Part shown: positions 24,732 through 36,999 of the stretch, in pieces
Layout of the letters: each line of letters starts with the position of its first letter
Numbering within the stretch: the first letter of the stretch is position 1
Assembly (NCBI RefSeq): GCF_040581485.1
Contig: NC_090130.1
Location: forward strand, 27,071,418 to 27,135,417
Length of the DNA stretch: 64,000 nt
Reading direction: 5' to 3'
Origin: Linepithema humile
Lineage: Eukaryota > Arthropoda > Insecta > Hymenoptera > Formicidae
Made by a program: the position numbers and the translations under genes
The notes under the pieces: generated by a model
Database searches by the model: none
What the model was told of the DNA's origin: nothing
Seen by the model: only the letters and a program-made list of their open reading frames with translations

Positions 24732-27700
24732 ACGAATAAAATCCTTTTTGATTTAAGAAATCCACTACAATTATGCAGTAAATTTGTAATATAAAAAATT
24801 GCTAAAATTAAACTGTTTAATTATCCAAAGTTTTAATGTAATAATAAACAGAGTTTTTAAAAGTAAGATTTTGATGTAATACGTATAATTTTTAATATTT
24901 GCAAGTTACAGTTACGACAGATTTTTCATAATATTTTATAATATTATACATAAAATGATATCATACAGCAGCATTATGTTGCAAATAGAGAATGGAAACA
25001 CACGAGTTTATGAAAAATAAGGTATATAAAAACTTAGAGAAAATGTAGAAAACAAGAAATAGTGTATCTTCGAAAGAAGCGTTGTTTTATATCGTATCCG
25101 CATGTCGAGAGAAACATTCCGAGGACAAATACGGCGCATATGCGACGAGTGAGTGTATGCAACGCGACTTCTTGACGTACAAAATGAGACTGTCCCCAAT
25201 ATAACGCTCAGTTCGCTATATTGCCGCTATTTTTACTGCCGTCGTGTACGAAATTTCCGGTTTCGCTCGTTCGCATTGCGCATTGTTAGCCTCGTCACGT
25301 AAGGCATTGGCTTTCGGGTTTCCCGTGTTCAAACCGCGTTCTTATCCTGATTACGAGCGCGTCTTGCACGAGGAATGCTCACCTCCCGAGAAGCTGCATT
25401 CCCGTGTCTCATGGGAGGCCTGCATCCACGAAGATGAGCTTCGATATATCCTCGAAACGTATGGCGATACGAGACATGGATATCGATCCTTGTATCCGGA
25501 AAGCGCGCGAAGAAGGAGGGTAGGAACAAGGAAATAATATATCAAGTTGTACTACGAAGAATGGCATCGCACCAATAAAGAAAGATTTTCAGATCGTTCG
25601 ACGTTGGAAAAATTAATCAACAAGTATTTTGCAACTTTATGAAAATCAAAAAACTATTAAAATTTATCTGAAATTTTAGTACAATATAATAATAAGTAAA
25701 ATCTAATTTACTAAAATAAAATTTTTAATAATAATTATTATTTTTTTAGATACTGAATTCTCGATTATACGATGCGGAATGTTTTTCTTCTTTGTAATGT
25801 AAAGTAATGCGGGATATCTGAACGTTATCGCACTTGATTGCGCCCAATAGCGTAAAATAAAGCACGTCCATAAAAGTGTCCTTTACTTAACTCCTTAGGA
25901 ATTGATACGAGATACAGACGCCATTCTATTCGCGCTTATCGCCGGCAATCCTATAATTACTTGCGCCCCGATAGCTCGGCGATTTTCTAAACTTGTCATA
26001 CATCAACGAAGTTAACAATCGGCTTTCTTCGCCCTGCGGCGTTCGTTTTCGGAGCCTCCCGGTCCATTTCGTGGAGAAAAGTGAGCTCTGAGTTTCCCGC
26101 CGACTTATCCTTTCGTCCGTCCGCGAGATAAACTGTTCCTCGATAATTGGATCTTATCGTTTAACCTCGCCCTTTTCAAAAACCACCGCTCAAAGCCTCG
26201 TCTAAGGTCGAGGTTAATCCACGCGGTCATTACTTCGCCGCATTCCCTTGCATAATTTAACGTCTCGCTGGAACTTTTCATTGCCGACCGTGTTCTCCAA
26301 GGACCCACTGGTCCTTGTAAGCTAATGGGACCATAGTCGCGCACGTTTCAGACAGCCGCGTCTCATCTTTTAACACTGTCGCTAATTTAACTGCAGGATT
26401 GAGCGAGAAATATAATCAAATCTCTGAACTCATACTGGAGTTATTTTTAAATTGACAATGTTTCTTACGCATTTGCACAGTTAACTCATCTTCAGTGTAA
26501 AATCTAATCCAAGTAAAATCTACTATTCATTGAAACTTTTCAATTTTAATTTTTAGCTTTAAATTTGTATAGTCCTAAATCATATGTGCGGATTAAAATA
26601 ATATTTGATAGAATAAAATTGAAATAACTTAAAATTGCAGTTAAAACAGAAGAAACGTAAATACAGAGAACAAGAAATTAAATAAAGGTTCTACTCCGCT
26701 TCGCGCACTATAACGGTAATCAAATCTTCGATCCGGAGAAATTTTCATTCCGCGCCAAAAGTAACGGCACTTCGTTTTTCTCGTCGACTGTCGAATCTCG
26801 CAGCGCGATATCGCCTGGACCTGTTCCAAGGTACTCTGTTTTTCTGAGCATCGAATCCACCAACGGAATTTTCGAGTAGCCCGGGGCAAATACTTGAAGG
26901 TTTAACAAGCTGTCGTCCACCACATAACTAAATGAGAACGAGAAAGGCAGAGAAAAAATGTCTCACCGCACCGTAACGGCCCACTAAGATTGTTCGAATG
27001 CCAAAAAACAGACCGGCGGAGAATCTCGTTTATCTTTCGCAACTTCGCTTCGTGCAAAACGCGACTAGACTACTCCGAAGAAAGTCGGGCGAGTGCGCAT
27101 AATGAATGGCTCGTCACCAGAAAACGATCATTAGCTCATGTTCATTTCCGCTATCAAATATAGTGAGACCATATGCTGTTAAAAATAAAAACCCAAATGA
27201 ACATTAATTATAGTACATTTATCAGCTACTGATTACAATATTTAAATATTATAATCAGAAACTCAGAATTTATTTCGATTAATTGAACACGGTAGCTTGC
27301 ACTTAATACATGTATAGTAGATAGCGCTTTCACGACCGCATACAGATGCAGATACGCAAGCGTTGCAGGTATTCCGGATACTGATTAGGAAACTATGCCG
27401 AGGGTCGTTTCAGGACCCGCCTGCGATATGGCTTAGCCGCGATTGTACAGATTTTATGCGACCAAAGAGAATGTTCAGAGAACCCGCTCCGACAAACTGA
27501 ACACCGCCGCAGACTATTGCGGTCACTTCAATCAACCGCACACAAGCCCGATTGCGTCTATAAGGGAGGGCCCGGTATCTCCACTCGACACGTGCGCCGA
27601 GCTAACTTGCCCAATGATGCACTAAGACCACCTTGACCTCGATTATTATTCTTTATGTAAGAAATTCACGGAGCCGCAATCGGATCAATGATGATACTTT

Positions 27701-30700
27701 GATTGGCGTTCTGCAGAGCGATAGCGGATCAAAGTGCTCAAAAGCTTCAGACGAAAACTAATTTCAAGGTATCTATGCAGCTTTATAGAATTTTTTTCGA
27801 GCTTTTTCCGCGCCTTTTTTTACAAAGAAATACAACGAAATCGTAGACAAACGTTATAACAAAAAGAGAGTGAATTGAAGCGCAGCTTCAAAATTAAAAA
27901 GCGCACATTTCTGTTTCACGTTTCACGAATCGTTCTATTGCACAATCACACATGTATGGGCCGTATATTGATGACAAAGAACAATATTCAACGTGCACTG
28001 GCACATATTGAAATTTCAAAGTTAAATGTTCCGCGAAGTTGCCGAAGTTGGATCACGGAGAGAGTAACAGAAATATATACGTTACTGTAAAGTTAGATTG
28101 GCTTATACGAAAATAACTGCAATTATGTGAATTTCCATTCAAGGAATTGCCAGCGAAAATGCTCACGGAATTTAACGTACTTAGCGCGACGTAAAGTATT
28201 CCTGGGGACGTAAATAGAGTTACCGCGAAATGGAGCATAATTTGCTTCGGACTCGACGAACCTGAGTATCCTAATCAATAATGTTTTAACTCGCTTACGA
28301 TTTAACGTAAATATGTAATGGCAACTCAAGTTACGATGATATACCTATGTATCAAGTTTTTCTGATTTTCGTGTTCAACGTTAAATTTCACACAAAATGC
28401 CTTTGTTCAGATCAATAAGTCATTAATCGATATGGATTTGAATGAGAGTGAAAGATAAGACTGTCATGGTTGAAACGTAATCACAGAGATTTTGATTCCA
28501 ATCAGCGAGTGTAATCGTTTTTGGCTGATGAAATGGTTGAAGGGAAATTCTCTCTTCCTCGACAGATCCAATATCGATACTTCGACATAGATGTCGATTT
28601 TAGTCAGTGATTGTAGACGTATCAAGTAACGAAATAGTCAAAGAAAATACTATCATCATGATGAATCAGAAATGTTACCTCGAATGCGCGATCGAGGATA
28701 TTTGATGGCCGCGTCGAAAAGGAACAAGACATATATATAGTTGAATTAATAAAATTACCATGAGCAAGTCGCTGAAAGATGCTATTCTTTTCGGGTCGGC
28801 GGTTTTAAACCAAGTGTACCAGAAATATTAACGATCGCTCTAACGGCAGTGAAATATTAAAGAGGCTGCTAAGACGACTTACACAGCACAATTCCACATT
28901 GCTTTTCAATATATAAACGTCGAAGACAAGGAGTTTTCAACATTTATAGTCATAAATTTGAACCCTTTGCCTCTTAGCGAGGAAAGAAACCACGAAAAAC
29001 CACAAACCATTTCAATAAAATCCTTTTACAAAAAGACTTAAAAACAAACAAGTTATGACGGACATTTACGTAACATGGAACATAGCAGGATATTGTATTT
29101 CACCGGATAAAGTTCCGCAATGGGATATTTATACAGTTTCATACAAACAAAGTTGAATCCTGATTTATGAAAATTTGTTCTACAGACTTTCCAAAATTAA
29201 ATTAATGTAAATAAGAAGTAGCAAATATTTCACCATATATATATAAAATATTACATTCGTTAATTAATAAACCCTGATAAAAGATTTCTTTTTCTAGATT
29301 TTATCTCGAAATAAAATTACGTAAGATTATGTAAGTTTACGCAACTCTCAGGAAATCCCGTAAATAAACTTGGTCGAAAAAAAAATTGACATGCAAAACT
29401 TTATTTACAAATTTTGCTGACCACTTTGATTTAGCAACTAGCATAAAACTCCTTTAATCAAGATTGTAGATAGAGAAAAAAGATTGTTTTAATTGCTGTA
29501 GTTAATACTGGACAATACTGATACATATTTCTCATCAATGTAACATTTGTTAATTTCTACCTTTACTAACAGTTTGTATCCGATCAAATGTTTGTATTTA
29601 TACTGCCAAGTACAGTTGTATTTGATAGAATGGAACACAACCACTTCGATGTTAGAGGTAAGTCGATGCATTCAATGCACGATAGTTAAACTTTAAAATA
29701 CCGAGGCGCGCGAACAGAATCCCGAGCTATTTCCAAATCAATAGGTGTTGCGACTGAGAAACCTTCCGGAGGACTCCGCGAGGAATTTGCGTGCTCGAAT
29801 TCTCGGCTACTCCAGCGGGAACATGAATCGCAAATTTATCCTTCGCCGCGACGGCGCATCACCCGGTTATACTACAGCCGGATGTAGATACGGTGTAACG
29901 AAATCGTCTCCGGGGATATCATTCCGCTGCATATCTCCCGCAGCACCCCCCAAACTATTCGCCGGGACCGAACGCGCAGTTTCTCCACCCCGAGATACGT
30001 ACTCCTCGAAAAGTTCAAACAAATCGAGCGGCTGCATTAGCTGGCGCATTAAATTCCCCATCATGGAGATTGTTTCTGGGAATTTACGCGCGAATCCCGC
30101 AACTCATTTGTAACGTCGACGGAAGACGGATAGATAGGTGGCTGGGATTTCGTAATTTTGGGAGACGCAGGTATGTATGCAATGTAGCTGTATGAAGACT
30201 ATTTGTGCCGTCGACTGAAATGATGAAGATATATCTTGTTTCGCAGATGTACACAAATGTTAGAAATTTAGAAAAAATTTCTTCAATTGTAACAGTTAAC
30301 AAAATCTTTACTTCTGTTATTTCTTTTCTGACAAATGCAAAATATTTTACGTCCAATAACAATTATTATCGTCCTCCATTTTCGCAGAAATATTTATAGC
30401 CGACGGCAATTCAAATTTCAAAATTAACTAATCCAATAGTTTCCATGCTATTATGTAAAAGTTATTCAGAAACAAAGAATGAATAATTCAAATCATCTTG
30501 GAATGCAAACTCGTTGAGAGAGTTAGCGCGAACTGAAATAATCGTGTAATATAATATATCACTATTCTATTCAAATATTCAATTATCCTAACCACACGGA
30601 GAGGAATATCACGTCGCATTGATGCAATTGACACTCGCATTTCCTAGATTGCAGGATGCATACGCGCGTATATCGCATCACGGGCGAAAAACTTGCGGGA

Positions 30701-31143
30701 CATGCTGGTGAACGCGCATCTCCCCGAGTATGACGCATGGAAAGCGTTCCCCGAAAGCTCATCGTTGACCTGAGCGCATTGTTCGGCAGATCGAGACGCG
30801 TAGGCGAAGGGGGCAGAACAGGCGATGCTATGTGTGCATGTATGCAACGGCTGAGAGCAATGCTGTAACGTGTTACAGTCATTTGGGGAATGCCATAATG
30901 TCACGTGGCCAATTTGCGTCGCAGCTATGATTCGAGCGGAATCGCGGGCTCTCGTGGTGACCTCCATTGCGGCGAAAAGGTCAGCTGTCGATTGTTGTAA
31001 CAATGCAATCGAATCGGATGCATCGAGTTAAACGGACTGATCGGAAACGCCCAACAGATCTTTGATAGCATGTGTTGCGAATAAATATGACGGCAAAAAG
31101 ATTAGATGAATGAAATAGAAATATGTGTACTGGGTGTGTCCAA

Positions 31144-31167
31144 CATCCCGTACTACATCCCGTACTA
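31144..31167. repeat. Tandem duplication of a 12-mer
   Basis: CATCCCGTACTA is repeated twice without mismatch. It is preceded by GGGTGTGTCCAA, which loosely resembles terminal sequences of DNA transposons, but no partner terminus was found. Confidence 0.85.
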
Positions 31168-33648
31168 CATTTTCGCTAATTCGAAAAATTAATTCGGAAA
31201 AGTTGAAGAAGTGAAAAAGTGAATTGAACAATTATCGTTCAAATATTAAAAATTTTGAAAATTTCATCTCTTTATAAAAATGTTAATGTATGTAATAATT
31301 TACTCTCATTCAAATATTATGCAGCACTTTCTTATGATAATTAATCGCAGTATGCAATATGTATTGAAGTTCAGCGTATGTTTATTACAAATAATAATTT
31401 ATTCCAGTAGATTAATTCTAGTAGACAAAACAAAAGAATAAATCGAGAAAGGGACAAAATTCCGCGGTCTGATTACGAATATGCAGTCGCAGCTCATTAT
31501 ACACCATACATCATGCACACAAACACGCGATTAAACGCTGAGTGGGCAGTAACGCGTCGCTTGCAAAACAAGCGCGTTGCTTCGACCAGATAAGGCATTG
31601 TGTTTCTATCGCTATCTCTTAATATAATTCATAGCAATCGGTAGTTGCCAAACAATCTCAAAATAAGATGTAATGCGTCGGCAGCAACGCGCAATATCTA
31701 CTTAAATTTTCCTTATTAATTATAAAGTTTTCATTCTAATCGCCCAAATATTATCTGTTAAATAATCTACAGCAAATTCTTTTGTAATCGGCCAATCTAA
31801 TTATCGATATATCGAGAGTGTAATAAATTAGCGCAAACACAGGTAAAAAAAAAGCATATTTCAAGCACCCTCGAGGATAGAATGCTGCTATTATTGTAAA
31901 CGTGTTTTTTTTAGGCCTCCCGTATAAGTGGGCGATATGCTCTCGAAACATTCCATTTTTTCGATAAACGATACTTCCGCACAAGAGTAACGTTTTATTG
32001 GAGGACTTGCAGGGTAGACCAAGCGGCTTTCATTACATTCGAAAGGTCAACCGTTGATTGCTAAAACGTCCAATAGAACAACCGACAAGAGATACGAGGG
32101 TTTCCTTTTTCCAATTTTAATTTGATATCAAGTGAGCATATATTGAGGATCATTCCGTCTACAAAAATTTTAATAAATGTCATCCAAAAGGAATGACTGC
32201 GAAAAATGTCAAATAAACGTTTGTAAAGAATCACTGCAATCTTGCAAGGTACGACGAGTTTTGTTATTTCAAGTTGTCAAAACTTTTTTGTTTTGTACAC
32301 GTTTTTAGACATATATGTACAGAAAATCATCGATCATATAATTATCTCAGAAGTTTAATATATCGAAAACTTTTTTCAAAAGGTAAAAAATATATTTCAA
32401 AAAGATAAAAAATGTCAGACTATCGCTTTGTATCAAAGAATTGTAATATTGATAATAGCTCTCAAGAAGTGGAAAGTTCATTCATTTGTTAATTACTGAA
32501 AAGTCAAATTAAATAAGTATATAGTAAAGTGACAGAAAATACAATTTTCTTCTCTCTCTTTCAAGCAAAATTGATTCAGACGAGAAACAGCAGATATATA
32601 GATAGAATATTCGTCAGATAGACATACTAGACGTACACTTTAAAATTTTATTACTAAGAATCACTCTTATAGATAATAAAATTCTCAAATGGACGCGGCG
32701 TTCCTTGACAGCAACCGCCATTTTTACGTCTATCAAAAAGTCCAAGTTTATTAAGCATCGCTCCCGATAATAAATAAAGAAAAAAACTCATTAATTCATC
32801 AATATCACCTGAATAAAAGAATAATTTCAATATGTTTAATATCACATATAAAAGATTAAAAATGTAAGTAATATAAATGAAGAAAAATACGCTATAAAAT
32901 AATTTATATTTTTCCATTTAATATTGAAAAACGCAGCAAAGTACGACGGAAAGTTTTTGTTTCGGTATGTTATTATACTCAGAAATAATGCGGGCAGCGA
33001 TGCATATGACGAATAATGCATTTTATTACGTTATGAGAGTCGTAAGTTAGAACGGTAAAAATATTGCATTACGCCACTTTCGCCTTCGTATCCTCATCTC
33101 TTCTTGCGTGCGGCGCGATGCTCGCCGACTTACACCGCTGCTGCCCTTTCTTATTTAATCCTATCACGATGGTAACTTGGCAGGTCGGTCCTGCAATTTA
33201 TCATGTCTGCCGGAAGAAGGTTTCTTATCTGCCACTAACTTCTGGCGAAAGCTTCGACGGCTTAGTTCGGCTGAGTATGAGAAAAAAAAGTTTGGGGTTT
33301 TCCGCGGAATTAGGTCGTCGATGAATATGGCTTAAAAGTACAGCCGTTAATTAATACAGTAAGACCATGACCGGATCATTAATTAAAACAATGTACAAAT
33401 CGATGTCGCCGTAATGCGGTGTTATGCGATATTTGCGTGAAATAAATCCTCGCTCTCAGCAATCCAATATACATATACATATACGCGCATAGACGGCGTT
33501 GGAAAGTAATTAGATATTGGACATAATCGTGCAGCGTTGGTGGGGCGTGATATCACGACTAAAATATAAATAGATGTAGGACGTTATTGTATTTGTGCCA
33601 TCATAATATCGGGAATTAAACATGCAAGAATTAACTGTTTACTGACGT

Positions 33649-33821
33649 TTTAACAGCAGATCAACAGCCATTCGAAAAACAAAAGATAATGCAAAATCAA
33701 CTCTTTCGTTTCCAATTTTAATTATTTAGCATTTTAATACAGATCAACAGCCACGTCGAAAAACAAAAGATAATACAAAATCAGCTCTTTCGTTTCCAAT
33801 TTTAATTATTTAGCATTTTAA
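33649..33821. repeat. Tandem duplication with period about 84 bp
   Basis: Two copies begin at the AGATCAACAGCCA at 33658 and 33741 and run to TTTAGCATTTTAA. They differ by a few substitutions and a one-base indel (CCATTCG versus CCACGTCG), so the offset shifts from 83 to 84. It is a recent-looking local duplication with no coding signal. Confidence 0.9.
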
Positions 33822-34689
33822 CGCTCGATATTATCTTGCTAGCAGTTAAGAATCAGATAGCTCCGAAGGACGGTCATTTTGATAGTAATTTCCAAGAAAA
33901 CCACTGCTAATGGTACAGCGTGGCAATGTATTTTCGCGGTAATAGTATTTTCTATTAAAAGGAAAAAACTCAAAGTTCTTTTGGGCAGTGTCATCACAAA
34001 GAGTTTATTTCCGTTCTCTTAGTTTCTTCCGACGCTCTAAACGCCAAAAAAGCGCCTCGTAATAGCGTGTGGTCCATGAAAAAGTACTATTAACAACGGC
34101 TTTTTCGGCAGAGAAGCTATCGTTTGTGCAATACACAGTCATTTTCAGTGCCTACCCGAAGAACGAGAACAAGAATGTTTAGAAAGTGACTACCGAGTCA
34201 CTCGTTTGCATAATTAAAATCGAAAATGTCGGCAAAATGTGGACATTATTCTCCGGTCGGTGGACATGCTCCGAATTTATAATCACATTTGTCTGGAATT
34301 TCTTTGGTCGTGTTCACAGTTTAAATTTATAAAATTTAAGAAATGTTTAAGTTACGTAGGCACTTCAACCGCAATGCCCGGTAGTGCAATATTGACTACA
34401 CTCCAGTAACCTTCTCCGACAAACGACGGACGTGGAATTTTCCACGTCCCTAGATTTCTGAATTTTATTCATTTCGAGAGTAAATTCAATCTACCGCGGA
34501 ACGTATCGAATGTAAATCCCGGTGGCGAGTTCGCGCACGGCGCGAGTAAGCACAACGCGGTCCAATTAAGGCAAGTTGGTCGAAAAAAAAAATCGGGGGA
34601 AACCAAGAGATTTCGGCAGAACGGAATATCGGAGCAAATTCCTTTCGCGTACGTACACAATCTATTAAAGCGGAGGGCTATTTCGGATA

Positions 34690-35060
34690 TCGAAGCGAGA
34701 GGAACGTAGAGGGTGCGAACTTTTCCAGTAATTAATCGGCCCCGATATTTCGTTCCTCCCTCGGCACCCGCAGTCGCCGATTAATCTTATTTGCCGGCGA
34801 TCGGCGAACCGGCAGGACCACTCCATTGTGTTCTCGGCGGAGTACGCTTTTTAATCGGCACCGGCGGGGAAACTTCGCCGTAACTTTCGCCGATGAGAGA
34901 CTCTATCACCGATCGGAATAATGCCGAGGATTCCGTCACACGGGGGTCGCGCCACCAGCGAGATCTAAATTAGCGCCGGGCAAAGTTGGCCACTCGATTA
35001 TTCAGACTACCACCACCGCGGAGGAAACTCGAGCAGCCCGAAAAGAACGCAAGTCGCTAA
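34690..35060. promoter_or_regulatory. GC-balanced block with three TAATCGGC octamers
   Basis: TAATCGGC occurs at 34733-34740, as its reverse complement GCCGATTA at 34776-34783, and again at 34852-34859. That is three exact copies in 127 bp. TAATC is the core of K50-type homeodomain sites. The block is richer in CG than its surroundings and lacks coding signals. Regulatory function is inferred, not shown. Confidence 0.25.
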
Positions 35061-36352
35061 TTAATTTGGGGATTCGGACGTGAAGTATTGTAACCGACTT
35101 TTGCCGTGACGTAGGTCACTAAATCTTACCCTTGGCTTCTCGATTGTGCAGGGTTGCCTCACTGCCTTTGTGAACGACAAACCGCGCAAAATCGCATAAA
35201 AATTATTTATTTAAAATTTACTGACACAAGAAAAATATAGTTCTGACGAAAGTTAATTACCGCGCTAATAATGTATGCAAATACAAGAGATCATGATTGT
35301 AGATCAAACTCGCGTCAGATTCTGTTAATTTCACGCCTAACGTCGTCAAGACACGACGTTAACGTGCTACATGCCGATCAAGCGAAGTTTCGAGCGGAAA
35401 TCAAGACGCACTCTTAACTGCCGTCGAAATTGGCGTCGCGAGCAACGTGTTCTGATTCAATCAGGTTTGTAGACGTTCCAGACGCAGACGTCGAAGTACC
35501 CCCGGCGGGAATTAAGCGCGACATCCGACAGACGGATTAATTCCGTCGGTCTCGCGCGATACTGAGACCGGATATCACTAGGTGCATGCGAGCATCGTGT
35601 CAGTTGCGTATCAATAAACGGCCGTCGCGAACATTGTATTGCGGTTTCACGATCGGTCGCGTTTTAGCGCGAAACGAGCGCGCGGGTGCATCGATAACCG
35701 TTAATTTAACATCCAGCATGGATTTAATTATTTTTTTTTTTTTAATATCGCACTGGTTTTCCCGTTCTATTAAAACTGCGCTACTACTGTTCTAAACGAT
35801 TGCGGCACGTGTGACTGATTTCACCTAAGCAAATGACACATTTTGCTACCTTGTAATAACGCAATCGTAGCGCAGCTTCAGAGGATTTTCAGTACATTCA
35901 ATAGCAGAACCCACAGCACTGCATATATTAACTTTGTCATTTGCACTAATTTGCTTTTAATTCCAAAATTCCGACGCGATATATACGTAATGTTTTTGGA
36001 ATGCTTTCGCAGCCAAAGTGGCTAAAGCGACGCACGAAAGAGGAACAAAAGCGCGTCCATGTTGCGCCTTTCATCAGTCTGCTTTAACTGAGACTCGGCA
36101 AATCCAGCAATTCCGCTCGACGGGAGAGAAAGCAAGCATACTCCATTCACGAGCTGTACGCGCGCGCGTTTTCTCCTCTACGCTCGGCATAAAAATGGCG
36201 CGATTTTTGAGCGGAATAAACCAGAGCTAGTCTCCTTTTCGTCTTTCGCACGTATTATTTATCGCGACGATGGAATCGTGCCGACGGAGATCCACACGAT
36301 TTTCATGTAAATGCCAGGATTACACGCCTTTCAACGCTCGAGAACGCACAAA

Positions 36353-36380
36353 AGAGAGGGAGAGAGAGAGAGAGAAAGAG
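36353..36380. repeat. (GA)n microsatellite, interrupted
   Basis: Plus-strand GAGAG tract with two interruptions (GGG and AAA). GAGAG can be bound by GAGA-factor-type proteins, but a neutral microsatellite is equally likely. Confidence 0.85.
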
Positions 36381-36940
36381 ATAAACCTTCGGCTTGGACA
36401 TTTTTTAATATCACGTTACGCAACTCGAAAATCGCGAAATTTAGCGGCTGGAAAAGCCGACCTCTCGATGCCTGTTTTAATTCCTCACTACGTGTCTCTT
36501 TAGAAAATGTAGCGACAATATTAACTGCCTGCGCTATTGAACGCGATATCATAAATGTCTATAATACCGCTCGAATAATAGTCACGTCGTTCATTAAATT
36601 CTCAGCGTCTGGTTTTCCACGTGTACGTCTCGACGGATCTCAACACGTGTGTGGAAACAAAGAGTAAAATCTTATTTTAACATGTAAATTTTAACATATA
36701 CAATAGTTATTGAAAAAACAGACGCATCCCGATAAAATAATTCTAGGTATACGATATTTAACTTTAAAATATTAAAATATTAATCCATAATATTTAAAAC
36801 ACAACTTTTCTCAAATAGTTTTCTCTTGTGTACTATAAAATTATCATTTCTTTATCTCCTTATCAATATAGCATATTCACTAGACACAAAACGTTGCTTT
36901 AAGATTTGTCAATTTTTTACAAATAATGTAAATTTCTACG

Positions 36941-36999
36941 CAATAATTTATTTAGTAATGTTTTATCAAATTGAACAAAACATTACTATTAAATAATTG
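36941..36999. repeat. Imperfect hairpin, about 24-bp stem
   Basis: TAGTAATGTTTT (36953-36964) pairs perfectly with AAAACATTACTA (36977-36988) across a 12-nt loop. The stem continues outward imperfectly through CAATAATTTAT and ATAATTG. Confidence 0.75.

Noticed and set aside
26720..26923. Minus-strand frame containing TVDEKNE, resembling the start of nAChR exon 3 (DEKNQ)
   Set aside because: After DEKN the sequence continues EVPLLLARNENF, unlike the family's ITN-W motif. No acceptor sits before DEKN and no donor follows at 45 bp. It is a chance match.
32654..32917. Minus-strand 87-codon frame with hydrophobic stretches, reminiscent of an insect chemoreceptor fragment
   Set aside because: AT-rich codons give Phe/Ile/Leu/Tyr-rich translations by composition. 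No conserved receptor motif or exon boundary was identified, and the end of the frame does not resemble the family.
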